Position numbers and translations under genes: made by a program | In this document: piece after piece, positions 33,476 to 46,454 of the stretch | How positions within the stretch are numbered: the stretch's first letter is position 1 | Layout: every line of letters starts with the position of its first letter | The notes under the pieces: generated by a model | Database searches by the model: none | The model's input: only the letters and a program-made list of their open reading frames with translations | Told to the model about the DNA's origin: nothing | NCBI GenBank assembly: GCA_019321725.1 | Contig: CM033115.1 | Coordinates: 9,372,673-9,436,672 of the forward strand | DNA from: Paulownia fortunei | Lineage: Eukaryota; Streptophyta; Magnoliopsida; Lamiales; Paulowniaceae | DNA length: 64,000 bases | Direction of reading: 5' to 3'

Positions 33476-35681
33476 TTTAATATCCAATTATCTCCTACAT
33501 AGCTAATAAAAAATAAACATCTTGCATGTATATACATCTAATCAATACACATTATTGAATTATGCCATACAAATAGCATGATTGCACGAACATGAATAAT
33601 TGTTAGTAAAAAACTCAGTATCTTGATTAAGGAAGATTGAAGTGTTGAAAGGCCATGAAATGAATTATTTGTGTTGCTCCATACTTGTTACATTCTAAAG
33701 TGATTATTTGCCTAAATATTTGCTTGAAATATGTTACATTTGGCTAAAAACTAAAAGTATGCAAAATGGTGCAATTTGATTGGTAGGTTAACTAGGTTGC
33801 ATGAAATCATTCTAAACCACATTAAACTTGATTATTACACCAAAGCATCAATTTTTGTCATCTCCTTAGCCCATAAACATGGCTCTTTTCATGAGAGGAT
33901 ACCAAGCATAAGTCAACCAATCATATCCCTCCACTTATCTCTCATTGAAATGTCATCATTTTCATTCATATTTTCTTGTGGAAGCTCCTCAAAAACAACC
34001 AGCCCTTCTTATTCTGAGATTCTCACAAATTTCTACACTCTCTTACTCACAAAAATTGAATTCAATCCATAGGAATCCATAAAACATAACCTAGAACAAG
34101 TTTCCACCTTTTAACCTTAAAAACCATTGATTGTGAAGGTTAATTCCAATTTAATCAAGGTATATTCTTTTTCAAGATTTCTTATGATGAATTTGTAGTA
34201 TCTTGGATGGTTGCATGCTTTAGTATGTTTTTGTATGAATGAAAACTCAAGTTGGATAGACTTGAAACCAAAACCAAGCTAGTCAAGCCAGTTTCTAATC
34301 AAAATTGATAGTCTTGTGAAATATACTTAATTTACTTGTTTCTATTAATCTTGTAATGCTTGTATTGTGTTTGGAAGTGCCTAAAAATCATTGTGAACAA
34401 TAGAAATTAGTATGCTTAATTGAAGGTTAGAATCAATTTAAGTTAGAACCGAGTTTATGTCATTTTAATTCAGATTGTATTCATATTTTGTGGGTTGCCC
34501 TAATAATTGTGTTTGAATTATTAATTATTTAATGACTACCCTAATGTTTAATGTCTTGAATTAGTAGTAAAATATGGAGTATGCATTGTTTTTAAGGTTA
34601 TGTAATTGATATGGAATTGTTTACAAAATATTGAAAAGTGTATATAATTTTAACTAGAATACACTATATGATTAATAAAAAGGATATTAAAAGGTACATG
34701 ATTTGATTATGTTAGGCCTTTAACACATCTTATCTTCTAAAGAGATTGATCTTTTCACTTAACACAAAGTGGACTTGAGGTAAGTTGAAATTTTCATTTG
34801 TTGTATCACAAGAATACTATAATGTTGTTCATGTTTTAATGTGATTGTCATTATTTACCAAATAATGTAATGTTTGATGCATGCATGGGTCATGAACAAT
34901 GTTACTATATTAAGAATATAATGAGATTTTTCAAAATGAAGCATGGTACTTAATTAATGGTCGGGTAGGCAAGGAAAGCGGGAGGGACCAGCAGACCCAA
35001 CAAATGGTGATAAATACTTGAGGTTGAAAAATCGATATAGGAAAGCCATAATGAATGAGATAGAATGCGGCTAATACCTGAGGTTGAAAGACCAAATATG
35101 GAAACCTCGTATAATTTCTCTTATTGGCCAATCATTATGAACATATTTTAAAAATCGCAGTCTATCACTATTAGTTAGGTACCACACTTCAAGGTCCTAA
35201 AGATTGATTTATGAATAAAAGTTATTAAATTGAATAATGCATTTAATTATTTATGTGACTTGCATGTACACTATTTGTCGTCACATCAGTTTCACCTTGC
35301 TGAGTGTTTAGCTCATCAGATTCATGTGATGCCGATGGAAATGTACAGGTTTAGAGGTTAAATGAGTCTCCAGAGCGGTCAGATAGAGATTTGTTCATAT
35401 GCCATGCTTCGACCTATTTTGTAGTCTATTTTAAAAACTCTATTTTTTTTATTTAAATAAGCCATTCTGTTATGATTTTGTAAATAGATATACTCAGTTT
35501 TAATTTATGTATATGGTGTGTTTAAAATGAAATGAAATAATAAATGAGTTCAAGTTATTTCTCTTATAGCCAAAAATGGGAACTTTTATTAAAAACCATA
35601 ACTTTAGATGAAAAGTTAACAATTCTTGAGTTAACTATATTAACTTATCTAGGTTCTGCAGTTAGGTTAAGGGGTGTTATA
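33476..35681 (+). mobile_element. 3' LTR of element A
   Basis: 2206 bp, from TTTAATATCCAATTATCTCC (the first bases TG have become TT) to GGGGTGTTATA. Homologous to 24497-28906 minus the family F insertion, and to 36153-38460. It carries the uninterrupted version of the site hit by the family F solo LTR (33635-33660). Confidence 0.87.
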
Positions 35682-36152
35682 CTGGTAGACGAGCTTGATT
35701 TGAGATATGTGGATCGATAATTCATTACGTATAGGTATACTCAATCCACATTAATTAAATGAATATTTATTATACTATTGTTAATTTTCTTACAAAAGGG
35801 ATCATGGTGGCCTTCTTGATCAGGAAACAATCTACAAGAACATATGCACAAGTAGTTATGATGGAGATGATGATCAAAGTATCCGCCGCCACGATTCAAA
35901 TGATTATGATGATACCGAGTCATTGTGGCTGGTCATGGATGAACATGTTTAATAAATTCAAGAAACTGCCTACGTCTCCTAGTTTGAATTTGTTTTAGAT
36001 AGGAGTTAGACTCAAGATAATGCAATTTGGATATTCAATATAATGAATAAAGAAATCGAGAACTAGGGTGGTGATTCCTGGGATCAGAACATGATTATTT
36101 AGGAATATGATGACATGTTGTCTCATGCAATTTATCAATTTATCATCAAAAA
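35682..36152. other. Spacer between two family A LTRs
   Basis: 471 bp not related to any other part of the window. One plus-strand frame reads an acidic stretch (SSYDGDDDQS, DSNDYDDTESLW, about 35850-35935) that I cannot assign; the overlapping ORF 35759-35998 is in another frame. The right end (...ATTTATCATC + AAAAA) continues, beyond the solo LTR, into the carboxylesterase pseudogene, so this is pre-insertion sequence upstream of that pseudogene. Confidence 0.4.
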
Positions 36153-38460
36153 TGTAATGCCCAATTCTCTCCTATATAGCTAATAATAAGTATCTTGCAT
36201 GAATATGCATCTAATCAATGTGTATTATTGAATTATGGAATATACGAATTATGGCATATACAAATAGTATGATTGCACGAACTTGAATAATTATTATTAT
36301 ATGCTCTAGTTATGCTTTAACATACATTAGTACATGAAATATGAGATCAAACTTTTGTTTCTTGATTTAACATATTCCTTAAGTGCCTTTTTGCAGTAAA
36401 AAGCTCGGTATCTCGGTTAAGAAAGATTGATGTGTTGAATGGCCATGAAATGAATTATTTGTATTGCTCCATACTAGTTATATGCTAAAGTGATTAATTG
36501 CCTAAAATATTTACTTGAAATATGTTATATTTGGCTAAGAACTAAAAGTATGCAAAATGGTGCAATTTGATTGGTTGGTTGACTAGGTTGCATAAAACCA
36601 TTATAAACCGCATTACACTTGATTATAACACCAAAGCATCAATTTTTTTCATCTCCTTAGCCTATAAACATAGCTTTTGGCATAAGAAGACACCAAGCAT
36701 GATGTAACCAATCATCACCCTCCACTTACCTCTCTTTAAAAGGTCAAAGAAATCATTTTCATCCATATTTCTTGTGGAAGCACCTCAAAAATGACCAGCC
36801 CTTATTCTCTTAAATTTTTCCCAAATTTCTACACTCTCATACTCATAAAAATTGAATTTAATCTATAGGAATCCATAGAACACAAACTAGAATAAGTTCC
36901 ACCCTTTTTAAGCTTGAAAACTATTGATTTTGAAGCTTAATTCCAACTTAATCAAGATATATTCTTTTTCAATGTTTCTTATGATGAATTTGTAGTATCT
37001 TGGATGGTTACATGTTTTAGTATGTTTTTGTATGATTGAAAACTTAAGTAAGTTACACTCGAAGCCAAAACCAAGTTAATTAAGCTAGTTTTTAGCAAAA
37101 TTGACAGTCTTGTAAAATTGTTTAATTTACTTGTTTCTATTGATTTTGTAATGCTTATATTATGTTTGAAGGTGCCTACAAATGATTGTGAACAATAGCA
37201 ATTAGTTTGCTTAATTGAAGGTTAGAATCAATTTAAGTTAGAATCAAGTTTACGTCATTTTAATTCGGATTGTGTTCATGTTTTAGGGGCTGCCCTAATA
37301 ATTATGTTTGAATTATTAGTTATTTAATGGCTGCCCTAATGTTTAATGTTTTGAATTAGTAGTAAAATATGGAGTATGTATTGTTTTTAAGGTTATGTAA
37401 TTGATATGAAATTATTTACAAAAGATTGAAAAGTGTATATGAACTTTAACTAGAATAGACTAAATGATTTATAAAAAGCATATTAAATAGTACATGATTT
37501 GATTATGTTAGGCCTTTAACACATCCTATCTTCCAAAGAGATTGGTCTTTTCACTTGCCACAAAGTAGACTTGAGGTAAGTTGAAGCTTTCATTTGCTGT
37601 ATCACAAGAATCATATAATGTTTGTTCATGTTTTAATGTGATTGTTATTATTTGTCAAATGATGTAATGTTTGATGCATTTATGATTTATGAAGCATGAT
37701 ACTATTAAGAATATAATGATATTTTTAAAAAGAAAGTATGGTACTTGATTGTTGGTCGGGTAGATAAGGGATACGGGAAGGATCGGCGGACCCAACAAAT
37801 GGTGGAAAATACTTGAGATTGAAAAACCGGTATAAAAAAGCCACAATGAATGAGATAGAATACGGCTAATACCTGTGGTTGAAAGACCAAGTATGGAAAC
37901 CCTGTATTAGTTCTCTTATTGGCCAATCATTATGAACAGGTTTCAAAAATTATGATCTATCACTATTAGGTAGGTACCATACTTCAAGGGCCCTAAAGAA
38001 TGATTTATGAATGAAAGTTATTAAATAGAATAATACATTTAATGATTTATGAGATGTGCATATATGTTATTTGTTATTGCATCAGTTTCACCTTACTCAG
38101 CCTTTAGCTCATTAGATTCATGTGATACAGGTGGAAATGTATAGGTTTAGAGGCTGATTGAGTTTTTAGAGCGGCCGGACAAAGATTTGTTCATTGCCAT
38201 GCTTCGAGCTGTTTTGTAGTTTATTTTGAAAACTCTGTTTTGTTTTTAAATAAGCCACTCTGTTATGGTTTTGTAAACAGATGTACTCAATTTTGATATA
38301 TGTATGTGGTGTGTTTAAAATGATTCAAGTTCTTTCTCTTATAGCTAAAAATGAGAATTTTTATTAAAATCGTAACCCTAATATTGATGAAAAATTAACA
38401 TTTGTTGACTTAACTGTATCAGCTTGTTTAGGCTCTGCAGTTAGATTAAGAGGTATTATA
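36153..38460 (+). mobile_element. Solo LTR of family A (A3)
   Basis: 2308 bp, TGTAATGCCCAATTCTCTCC to AGGTATTATA, matching both LTRs of element A and carrying about 70 bp near its start that the 3' LTR lacks. It is flanked by AAAAA (36148-36152) and AAAAA (38461-38465), a perfect 5-bp target duplication. It lies directly upstream of the CXE pseudogene. Confidence 0.9.
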
Positions 38461-40327
38461 AAAAACATCCATGTTTCTTTCTCTGACATCTCCATCGATC
38501 TGTCTCAAGACCTTCGGTTCCATCTTTTTGTCCCCACAACCACCAAGAAACTACCTTTGATTATTTATTTCACGGTGGAGGTTTCTCGTGTTTCAGTCCA
38601 CACTCCAAGATGTGTGACTACTTCTGTCATACCTTGGCAGGGGCAATGCCTTCCATATTCACATCAAATAACTATCGCCTTATGCTAGAGCACAAGTACA
38701 CTTATCAATACGAAGACGGGTTAGATGCCTTAAAATTCATCACCACCAAAAACTATGCTATTTTACCTGCTAACACTGATTTAAGCAAATGCTTCTTGGT
38801 AAGGGACAGTGCAGGAGGCAACATAGCCCATCATGTGGCTTTAAAGGAATCCCAAAAAGTGTTTGATAAAATAGGACAAGCTGGGCTAATGGTACTATAA
38901 TTATTTTTTGATGAAAAATAGAGGACATAATCGGAACTGAGGCTGACTAAAGCACTTTAATCAGTGTAGAAGCCGCGGACACACTGTGGAGGATGTTGTT
39001 ATGTTCGTGTGACTTAATTATTCTTTGTTGGCATTGTTTGTATGTAACACAAATTAATTTTATTGATTTCTCTAAATATGTTAAGTTAAATTTTCCATTA
39101 ACTTTAATAAAATTTTATTGTAAGACTAACTCTTGTATATTTGTTTTCTTGTAGGATTAAAATTCCACATACTTACCATATTATATAAATTTATTAAGAT
39201 AAGCTTGAAGAATTTTTGGGAATAAAACCAACAGATTTCCTACCTAGTTTAGACGTCCAAAATCTTGTGATTTAGAGTAGGAAAATGAGTTGTAATTGAT
39301 ACTATATTTTATGTGTTAAACATAGAAATGTTGTGTTATGAAAGTTATTAAATTAGGCTAGATAACTTTTATATAATTGATTTGGAATCTACCTATTGAA
39401 TGATGTGTATTTGAGCACACTCTTTCATTAGTTTAAGCTGCAGTTTTTCATATAATATATTCAAAAAAGTGCAACAAATTCTAACTTCCAAAAGTCAGTG
39501 ATCGTTGATCAAAGCATTCGAGCTTAAAGTTTTCTAGAGCTTTTTTCTATGTTCTAAGGGTGTTGGAACATCGCATTAAACATCCTTTGGGAGAAGGAGT
39601 TGAGTATTTGGGAGAAGACGTTAACACCTGTTATACATCCTTCAGGAGAAGTCGCTCTGTTGACTGAAGACTTCAACGTTGAAGGGATTATAATGAAGCA
39701 GATTAAAGTTGAGGGGATCTTGCAAATAAGTCTACTAGTAGAGCAATATAAGAACGACATCAGAACAAAAAGGGTTCTTTGATTTTATTTTTATAAGTCC
39801 TATTATTATATTATGTAAATCCTTTACTAAAAGTGGATTGTTTTCTCTCTGGGTGTGACCTCAAGAAGTATGATATTTGATATCTGAACCTTATTAATCT
39901 CATTAAAATTGCTGGTGTCAGTTTTAATTTATGATGTACATCTATGTTCATGTTCTATGATATTATAACATTAAATTGAAACATCATGAATCTGGTAAAA
40001 CTGACTAACTAAATTTTTTAATAGATGTTTTTGTTAGTGGGCGTTAATAGAAACCACTCGACGGTGAGTATTTTTAGCCATGAGGACGACACAAAGATTG
40101 TGTAGTGCATGAAGAGTATAAAGTTTCCTAGCACTTTGGTGATTGTGGGAGGGTATGATCCCCTGCAAGATTGGCAAGCAAGGTATGTTGAGAGGTTGGA
40201 GAAGTGTGGGAAACAAGTGGAGTTGGTTGAGTATCCTAATGCATTTCACAATTTCTATGTGTTCAAAGAATTGCCTGAGTTTGAATTATTTATTAAAAAT
40301 GTGACAAAGTTTATTCACAAACATTAA
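38461..40327 (+). pseudogene. Carboxylesterase (CXE/GID1-like alpha/beta hydrolase) pseudogene
   Basis: Remnant of a plant class I carboxylesterase of the HSL/GID1-like family, looking most like CXE18-type proteins. Block 1 (38466-39012): FSDISIDLSQDLRFHLF and TTTKKLPLIIYF, then the oxyanion motif HGGGF broken by a 1-bp deletion at about 38568; the frame then runs open 38610-38900 through LMLEHKYTYQYEDGLDALKF and the nucleophile box RDSAGGN (usual G-D-S-A-G-G, Gly replaced by Arg) with NIAHHV. After a stop, broken sequence matches the next part (TESELRL, SVEAADTLWRML-like). Block 2 (about 40024-40327): IKFPSTLVIVGGYDPLQDWQ (catalytic Asp) and YPNAFHNFYVFKELPE (catalytic His), ending at a natural stop. 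About 1 kb of foreign sequence separates the blocks. The N-terminus is not recognisable upstream of the A3 LTR. Clearly non-functional. Confidence 0.88.
39019..40023. mobile_element. ~1-kb insertion splitting the CXE pseudogene (possible LTR fragment)
   Basis: Not homologous to CXE. It contains AAAAGTGGATTGTTTTCTCT and GGGTGTGACC (about 39830-39860), which resembles the U5 side of some Ty1/copia LTRs, and TGTTGGAACATC at about 39560. It is flanked by an imperfect direct repeat of coding sequence (GATGTTGTTATGTTCGTGTG at 38992-39011 and GATGTTTTTGTTAGTGGGCG at 40024-40043). Intron sequence is the alternative, since it ends in a TTTTTTAATAG acceptor-like run. The ORF 39600-39782 is not recognised. 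Confidence 0.4.
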
Positions 40328-40653
40328 TCCAAGTGATGGGGAATTACAAGCATTTTAACCTGGCCAAGAATTGTTGAATCACCACCCCTCCTCTTTTTGT
40401 GTGTAATTGTGACATTACGATGGCGGAGTAGTATAAGTGTAAGTTGTTTTGTCAAAGAACAAAATGGCACAACACATTTATTGTTAAGCAAAATTGGATA
40501 TGTTGACAATTTAGTAAATTGGCTTAACTGAATTGAAATTGAAGATTCAGTAGAAAATGAAATTAAACTGAATTATTTTGCTTTGGTATTTGGTTTTCAT
40601 TTTTACAAAAATTTGGTATTCAGTTTGATTTTGGTTTCAAACTTATAGAAAAA
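40328..40653. other. Intergenic, nothing recognised
   Basis: AT-rich sequence downstream of the CXE stop. A TTTGGTATTTGG / TTTGGTATTCAG near-repeat occurs at about 40580-40625. No coding or repeat family assigned. Confidence 0.4.
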
Positions 40654-43382
40654 TGTGATATTCGAACATCTTACTACTCACCTGGCCAAATAAGATTCAT
40701 GCATTACATGTTAATTTCAAGCTATTTATATTTATATTGATATCGTATATTTTATTTTATTTTATACGGCATTTTTAATCAATAAACTTAATTCTGAAGC
40801 TCTCGCACAATATTGATTATCGAATCCCCTAACCAAAATGGTCAATTATACATTGGGATAAGAAGAAAATTAGTTATCAACATGATGAATAATACTAGGT
40901 TACACGTTATAATTTTAAAAGTGTTAAAAGTGTCACTAGTAAGTTTATGCAGTTTAATTTGATTTAATCAAGTTATTTCAAAAGTAAATATTTGTAAATT
41001 TCATACTTGGTATATTAGACATGATATTACATGATTTAAATATTATTTTACAAGGTTCATTATGTATGTGATTATAGAAATGCAAATTAAATGATTAAGC
41101 AAGAATCGGTGGTTTATCAGGTGAAAAAATCGAATGAACGGTTAGAAAATTAGCATAGAAATTACCTATGGAATTGAATGGTGATTAAGATAGGCTGCAA
41201 CCAAGTAAAAATGCATTGAAACACACTTGATTAGGGCTACATAAGGTGAGTAAAAATCAGTTTTAACCACAACTTGTCATCCCATGCTTTCTTATTAAGC
41301 TTAAGCAAGCATCTCAAGCTAACACCTCAATCCCTTCACCCTTAAGCCATGACCAGACCTCATTTTCAGCCATTTTCAGATTCTAAAAACAGACCTTGAG
41401 GTCTCCAAGTACTTCAAAGTGATCCCAAGTTGAAATAAAATCAACAAAAATAAAGGAGAAGTGACAACAATCAACTTGAACCTCAAAATCTGCATAAGTG
41501 AGAATTTCTTGTGGTATTGGCTATGGTTTTTAGATTTTTGAAGGGTTTATGATTTATTAAACTTTAAATTTTGTTTATAAATGTGTCATTATGTTATTTT
41601 TTGGTTCACGCACAAAAGATGGATTTTTAATTACAAATACATAGTAGAAATTACTTGTAGCAGAAATTGTAACCTTGTTGTTTTGTTGTCTTCAAGGCTT
41701 CAAAAATGTATGAAATATTGAATAAAACCTATAATCATCAGAATAAATGGGTTTATATATGATTTAATATTATTATAATTAATTTTCATAGGTTTGAACA
41801 TGGAATACGGCATGATATTGAAGAGGTACTCAAAACTGTCATAATTGAATTATAGATTTGGTGTCGTGCGAAGGGGACTGATTTTGCAGCATTATATCTA
41901 TTAGTTTAGGTAAGGATATCACTTGATTGCCTATATGTACATTTTATATAACTGTGATAAAATTTTGGGTGTAATTAAAAGTGTTTAAGGGTGCCAAAAA
42001 TGATCAATGTCGTGAAGTGCTCAAAACTGTCAAGATTAAAAATCCTGTTTTAGTGGGTTGTGAAGAGGGCTGATTTGGGTTAGGTAAATCAATTAGTTTT
42101 GGTCATTTTATGGCATGGTTACCTTTAATTGCATGTTATCTAAGTGTGGTAAAAATTAGGAGCAATTGGATATGTTTAAAGGGTCAAAATTATTACGCAA
42201 CTTAATTGGACACCAAGAAAATAAATAATTGAGAATCTGCCCCATTTTATATCTTGGCATGTTTCAACCTATACAAGTTGTTATTAAGTTCTAATATTTA
42301 GAAATTAATTATTAGAGTTATAGTACTTCAATTACATGATATTGAGATGCATTTTAGATAAGAAAGTAGGATAGTTGGAGGACTAGTTTACGCTTTAGTT
42401 GATAACTTGCAAAGTTTGAGTATTACCTAGCTAACCTTGAACCTTAATATCTTAATAGGATATTAGGATATTGAATTTGTCAAATTAGGAATGGTATTTG
42501 ATGTTAGATATGTTCAAAGATTTGTGTGGCACCTAAGGTTGGGGAGAAGTACCTAAAATACCTATAGTAAGCCACAACAAAATCAAAGGTAAATAAAGAT
42601 TTATTTGCAACTACAATGCATAGACAAAGTAAATGTGTAATTTATATGTAATATCATAGATCATATGTGCATGGTAGAGGACATATATTACTGGCATTCA
42701 TATCTATTGAGCATACATACATGGGCATTGGCATGTCCATGCATTATATACGAGCATTGTGATAAATATTGCACTGCACGGCATGATTCTGAGATAGTAG
42801 CAATGGTCAGGGGCCCAAGAAAGAAATGATTTTGAGAGAAATATTTTGATGCATGGAATTTATTGTGGGCATAGGATTTTGAGATGCATGACTTTATATT
42901 GTGGATTATTCTTAGACATGCATAATCTTTACTTATTGATTGTTAGCTGATATAGTTTATGCATTGTAGGTGAACATGGCAATACTTGAAGCATCTTTTG
43001 CTGGCTGGGTAGCTGTTGGAGCTCCTGCAGGTGTCTGAGTAAGTGTTTACATAGATAACGACCTGTTGGGTTATTTTGTTGGGTTGTTATATTCTGAATT
43101 TGTTGTATTATATTTTGAGACTAGAGTTGTATTTTGCTTTTAAAACTTTACTATAAACAAGTAAGTAAATATTGTGGTCATTATCATGTTGTGTTTTTAC
43201 ATAAATATTGACCCTGCTATATACAGGACATATGTGATGAAGAATTTTAAACAGGATTGTACATGTAAAAAGTGATTTATCATTTCTTAAAGTGTTATGA
43301 AAAAAAATATATATCATACTTACATAGGTTCTATCATGTCAAATTATACTTTATATATAATTGTGGAGTAGTGGGTGTTATA
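40654..43382 (+). mobile_element. 5' LTR of chromovirus-type element C
   Basis: 2729 bp, TGTGATATTCGAACATC to GGGTGTTATA. It is a diverged relative of the element B LTRs: the shared start reads ACTACTCACCTGGCCAAATA here versus ACTACTCACTTGGCCAATAT in B, and later blocks (CATGTGAATAT-type and the CTGCAGGTG / CTCCTACAGG region near 43020) are also shared. A primer-binding site follows. Confidence 0.8.
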
Positions 43383-43385
43383 GAG

Positions 43386-43450
43386 TGGTACCAAACCCCG
43401 ATTTGAGGTCTTATAGACTGTCCATGTACACGAACTCAAAACCTGCGAAG
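43386..43450 (+). other. Primer-binding site and start of internal region of element C
   Basis: TGGTACCAAACCCC, a degraded tRNA-iMet-type primer-binding site (TGGTATCAGAGCC in the consensus), is followed by GACTGTCCATGTACACGAAC as in B (46334 onward). At 43450 it is interrupted by element B and resumes at 53236. Confidence 0.75.
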
Positions 43451-46302
43451 TGTAATAACCAAGCTTCACACTACTTACTTGGCCAATATGATTCATGCAC
43501 TATATGCTACTTATATGCTAATTTGCATTAACATCTACATGGCATCTTATATAGCATTCTTAATCGTTAGATTTCTAATGCTATCACTTGAGATTAGTGG
43601 TTGAGATCCTATAACCTAATTAAGTAATTCTATATTTTGATAAGAAAAATAATAGATTGATCAATATATTGGATATTCATAGGTTATATGTTATAATTTT
43701 GAAAGTATTAAAGGTGTTACTAGTAAACTTATATGATTTGATTCAATTAGATCGAGGTATTTTAAAAGTATACATCTATGAAATAACATACTTGGGATAT
43801 TGGACATGATCTAATGTGATTTAAGTGTCATATTACAAGGTCCATATATGCATATGATTTTAGAAATGCGAAGTGGACAATCATTTAAGACTCGGATGTC
43901 AATCGGTTTAGAAACCGAATGAATGGTTAAGAAATTAGGGTAAATATTTATTATCCGATCATATGGTAATTAAAATAGGTTGTACATAGATAAAAATATA
44001 TTGAGAAACACTATATTAGAGCTTCATAAGGTGTGAATAATATCATATTTAAACCACCACTTGACACCTCAAGATTTGCCAACTCAAGCTACCACCTCAA
44101 CCTTTCTTCATTTATGTCCTTGAACCTATTTTTGAGCTATTTTAGCTCCCAAACCTCCATATTAAATTTTAGAAGTTGATCTCAAGTGATTCCAAATAAA
44201 GAAAAAAGTGAAGGAAGCAAAGGGAAGTAAGGAGGAGCAAGTAGAAGCTTAAATTTGTGCATAGGTGAGCTTAACTCATGCTTTTGATTTAAGTTCTTGA
44301 ATTATTTGAGGTTTATAATTTTTAAAGCTTCTATTATTGTTTATAATCATGTTAGGATGTTATTTATGGTCTTATAGTTCACAAAAGAGGGTTTTTTAAT
44401 TATAAAATTGCAATAGAAATAACTATGGACAGAAACTGTACTTGCTGATTTTTTCTTTTAAAGCTTTATATATGTATAATAACTTGATTAAAACCTATAT
44501 ATTTCACCATATATGTGTTTATATATGATTTTAGGTGGTGTACGTAAGTTTGGATAGGTTATAAATTGAAATATGGTTTGATATTAAAAGAGACACTCAA
44601 AACTATCATGATAGAACTTACAGTTTTTGTGGTATGATAATTAGGCTTCTTTTGCTAAGGTAAATTAATGGTTTTAGGAAATTATAAAATATGATTACAT
44701 TTCTATACATGTTAGCTAAGTGTGGTAAAAAAATTTGAGTGATTGGATATGCTCAGGGATGTCAAAATTATCATGCAACTAAATTAGACATCAAAAAATA
44801 TGAAAATGTGAATTTGTCTGAATTGATAACTTAGCATGTTTCAACCTAAACATGTTGCTAATATCACAATTAGGTACATGATATTAGATTTATAATATTT
44901 TAATTATATGATGTTTACATATATCTAAGATGATAAATTAAGGTATTTGAGGGATTATATTGGGTTATAGTTTGTAAAAGGTTGAATATTACCTAGATAG
45001 CTTGGTGTTTACGATCTTAGTATGATATTTTATACTTTCAACTTGTCAAATTGGGAATGGTGCTTGATGTTGGGTAATATTACATGTTATTTTACATCCA
45101 AGATTGGAGAGGAACAATAAACAAATCTACACCAAGCCACCAACCAAGTGAAAGGTAAGTAAAGATCCATTTGCAACTATAATGCATGAACATAGTGCGT
45201 CTTGAAGCATTTATCCCTAATATGTTGGTGATATTTAAATTGATTGGATGATAAGTATATTATGTACCCTAAGAGTCTTATGATTCTTGAAGCATGTTAA
45301 GAGTAAGATGACTTGCATTCATATTGAATATACCATTCATGTGCATTTACATGTGCACGCACAATATATGCATGTAGTTGAGGTTCTTACATGCACGATA
45401 TGATTTGAGAAATAATTTTTAGAAAAAGAGTGTTTTGGTTGGCCACTAATAGTATACTGAGGCATGCTTATATGATATATTGGGGTACCGCGAGTGTTAT
45501 TTCTCGAAAGATCATAAGGGTTGACAAAGGGTGTGCTTATGGTGGTCACGAGAGGGTGGACCACTTGACTATACCCTTATTAACTCCGCTGGTGGGAAGA
45601 CATCTGGAGGATCATAGGGGAAGACAGAAGGTGGACCTCTAGTGATCTTAGGACATGGCCCCTAGACTGAGTCAATTTGTTTATGACCATTTGATTATTG
45701 ATATTGTGTAGAGCTCTTTTTGATGCATAGTAGGTAGGCTAAGGGCCCAATAAAATGAAGTGATTTTGAATAAAAACTCTTGGATTTATAAGTACTTAAA
45801 TTTGACGTAGTTTTAGTATCACATCTTAGAGTTGAGTTGCATGAGATTTCATATCATACACTTGGCATACATGATTTTTACTTATTGAGCATTAGGTTAT
45901 ATAGTTCATGCATTATAGGTGATCATGATGAGACTTGAGACCTCTAGTTTACTGGGTTGGTTGTGGAGCTCCTACAAGCTTTCAAAGATCTATGCACTTG
46001 GATGATGACCTATTGGCCTATCTTGTGGGTTGTGCTTTAGATTTTATAGTCTATTATATTATATTAGTAACATTATCCTGTATATCACTTTCAATACTGC
46101 ATTATAAATGAGTTTGGGTTTGTGATGATTCTGATATACCTTATTATTGTTCAAATAACTAGCTATGTACACATAGTATAACAGGATGTGAAAGCACTTT
46201 ACTTTTATTAGTATTTTGTCAAATACACAAACATACATTCACAAATTATGTTCACAGGTTGTTTATATATATATGTATACATATTTTTGGGAGGTTGTGA
46301 CA
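43451..46302 (+). mobile_element. 5' LTR of element B
   Basis: TGTAATAACCAAGCTTCACA to GGGAGGTTGTGACA. Matches 50388-53235 throughout. Its internal open frame at 45430-45642 (and its counterpart 52400-52588 in the other LTR) is conserved only as LTR sequence and is not a gene. Confidence 0.9.
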
Positions 46303-46306
46303 AGAG

Positions 46307-46319
46307 TGGTATCAAAGTC
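46307..46319 (+). other. Primer-binding site of element B (tRNA-iMet type)
   Basis: TGGTATCAAAGTC, four bases after the LTR, matches TGGTATCAGAGCC with two G/A or C/T differences. Confidence 0.8.
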
Positions 46320-46454
46320 CAGGTCTTAATTCTATAGACTGTCCGTATACATGATCTTAGAACTTGTGGAGCGCAGCCATGTAAGTAAGTTTTATTTTAT
46401 GTTATAATGCATTATATATTTCATGAATTATATTGGCCATTTCCAGATTTGCCA

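Larger units (their letters stand above)
24497..35681 (+). mobile_element. Element A: chromovirus-type Ty3/gypsy retrotransposon, decayed
   Basis: Full-length arrangement: 5' LTR (24497-28906, enlarged by a 2.2-kb insertion), primer-binding site for tRNA-iMet, gag, protease, RT, RNase H, integrase with a C-terminal chromodomain-like tail, polypurine tract and 3' LTR (33476-35681). Net LTR lengths are about 2.19 and 2.21 kb. The domain order PR-RT-RH-INT and the tail place it among chromoviruses (Tekay/Del-like by appearance). Flanking pentamers (CAAGT left, CTGGT right) do not match convincingly, so no target-site duplication is claimed. Dozens of in-frame stops make it non-autonomous. Confidence 0.88.

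Noticed and set aside
34931..37926. Minus-strand ORFs 28215-28427, 34931-35131 and 37705-37926 sharing a similar peptide
   Set aside because: They are the same segment of family A LTRs read antisense; conservation follows from LTR homology.
36153..38460. Reading element A's 3' LTR and the A3 LTR as the two LTRs of one small element with the 471-bp spacer as its interior
   Set aside because: A3 has its own perfect AAAAA duplication, and the spacer lacks a primer-binding site and polypurine tract.
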